64,000 nucleotides of DNA, taken from assembly GCF_021018805.1 (NCBI RefSeq), contig NC_086247.1, forward strand, positions 142,348,102 to 142,412,101, in the 5' to 3' direction. Source of the DNA: Prinia subflava. Lineage: Eukaryota; Chordata; Aves; Passeriformes; Cisticolidae. The translations under genes and the position numbers were made by a program. Positions 62,982-64,000 of this stretch are shown in pieces. The notes under the pieces are model-generated. The model had not been told where the DNA came from. It ran no database searches and was given only the letters and a program-made list of their open reading frames with translations. How positions within the stretch are numbered: position 1 is the stretch's first letter; every line of letters begins with the position of its first letter.

Positions 62982-64000
62982 GTAAGTCTGTGTGTGTGCT
63001 CTAATTAAGAACAGTTTAAAAAAAATCTGCTATGTCTTTATAAAATACAGGGTCTTTTTGTCAACTCCTTATGTATAAAACTTTCCTCTTAAGGGCTCTT
63101 CCTTTGTACATTTTTCTTCTTTCTTTTCAGTAGCTGTCAGACTGTCTGTGGACTTCCCACTGTACGAGTTAATCAGGCAGTGACCTGTTGTCTTTTCCTG
63201 AATAGCAGCTTTGATTGTAGTAGCACTGGTTACTTCTGTGAGGGGCATTTCACACTGGCTCTGAGAACTGTGTGTTTTGGCTAGATTCCTGTGTATTTTC
63301 TGAAAGCCAAATAGAAGGACTGTATTTTTCTATGGACTTTAGGATTGTACTGCTGTAAGTTAATTTCTAAATTTACAAGGGGAAATGTACACTAATGCAA
63401 TTCTTGGCCTCAAATTTTAATACCAAACTGTTACAGAAAATCCATTCCACAGCAGAATGTTGTTTCTTGAAGAAGTCTTCAAGTCATTTTATATTTGAAA
63501 TGAATGAGGTGCAGTATTTGCAGTCACTGTGGAAATCAGGGTCTTCTGCAGCCACTCATTCTTTAATCTCCTCTGTTCCTTTCTGCTGTGCAGCAACTTC
63601 AGTTCCTCAGTGGCTCTTTTGCTTTCTCTCTCTCAGGTGATGTATATTCTTTGCATGAGCAGGATTTCATTCCTAGATATACACAGGCAAAGGAGCAGAG
63701 CCCTGGATTGACAGGAGATTTGTAAACGGGAGAGCACAAACAAAAGCTGTTTAAAATCAGATTGACATGCAGCCAAATAGGCAAATTGTGGATATTTAAG
63801 TGCCTGTCATGTTTCATGGTAAATCTGGCAAAATATGCTTGACTTCAGTAGTCAGTACTTTCTGGCATGTCTTCATATGTTGTGAGTAGTTCTATCTGAT
63901 GAAATATTTATGCATATAACTCTATCCCTCAACATTTTTAAGTCTTGAAATTGATTCAACTGCTATGCCTTCATTCTAAAAAAGAAAGCTCGTGAATATT
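62982..64000 (+). other. PITRM1 intron 12, incomplete
   Basis: The sequence begins with a good donor (gtaagt) and runs to the window edge. I see no further PITRM1 coding block and no recognisable repeat. Short open frames here have no conserved content. Confidence 0.8.

Noticed and set aside
1..64000. tRNA, snRNA, rRNA genes and CRISPR arrays
   Set aside because: No tRNA B-box with a matching cloverleaf, no known snRNA start and no regularly spaced repeats were seen. CRISPR would not be expected in this kind of genome.

Overview
This window is vertebrate nuclear DNA, most likely from a songbird (passerine). The evidence is repeat content: many 5'-truncated CR1 LINE copies ending in the bird-type ATTCTATG-like tail, solo ERV LTRs of a type I recognise from songbirds (a start like TGTCCTGGTTTTGGCTGGGACAG and an end like GGTTAAACCACGACA), and no L1 or Alu-type elements. 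Species cannot be fixed from the sequence alone.

Layout. Positions 1 to about 54,100 contain no protein-coding gene that I can support. They are AT-rich intergenic DNA holding CR1 fragments (7.1-8.0, 10.2-11.0, 11.6-12.2, 13.0-13.5 and 13.9-14.1 kb), a solo LTR at 44.5-45.1 kb, and a nested composite at 49.5-51.0 kb in which one CR1 copy is interrupted by two LTRs. There are also a few very old MIR-like remnants, simple repeats, and unique stretches that may be conserved non-coding elements (the best is at 18.15-18.48 kb). From 54.1 to 54.85 kb there is a CpG island with an 11-bp minisatellite made of GC-box-like units.

The one gene is PITRM1 on the + strand (pitrilysin metallopeptidase 1, the mitochondrial presequence protease). 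Twelve exons can be placed between 54,563 and 62,981. Every splice junction keeps the frame, giving 443 codons from the initiator Met. They include the mitochondrial targeting leader, the inverted zinc motif HxxEH (H98, E101, H102) and the third zinc ligand E199. The remaining exons lie past the right edge.

Context. In human the region 5' of PITRM1 is a large gene desert reaching to KLF6. The gene-free 54 kb here fits that conserved arrangement, so some of the unique non-coding blocks may be regulatory DNA of that desert. That last step is inference.
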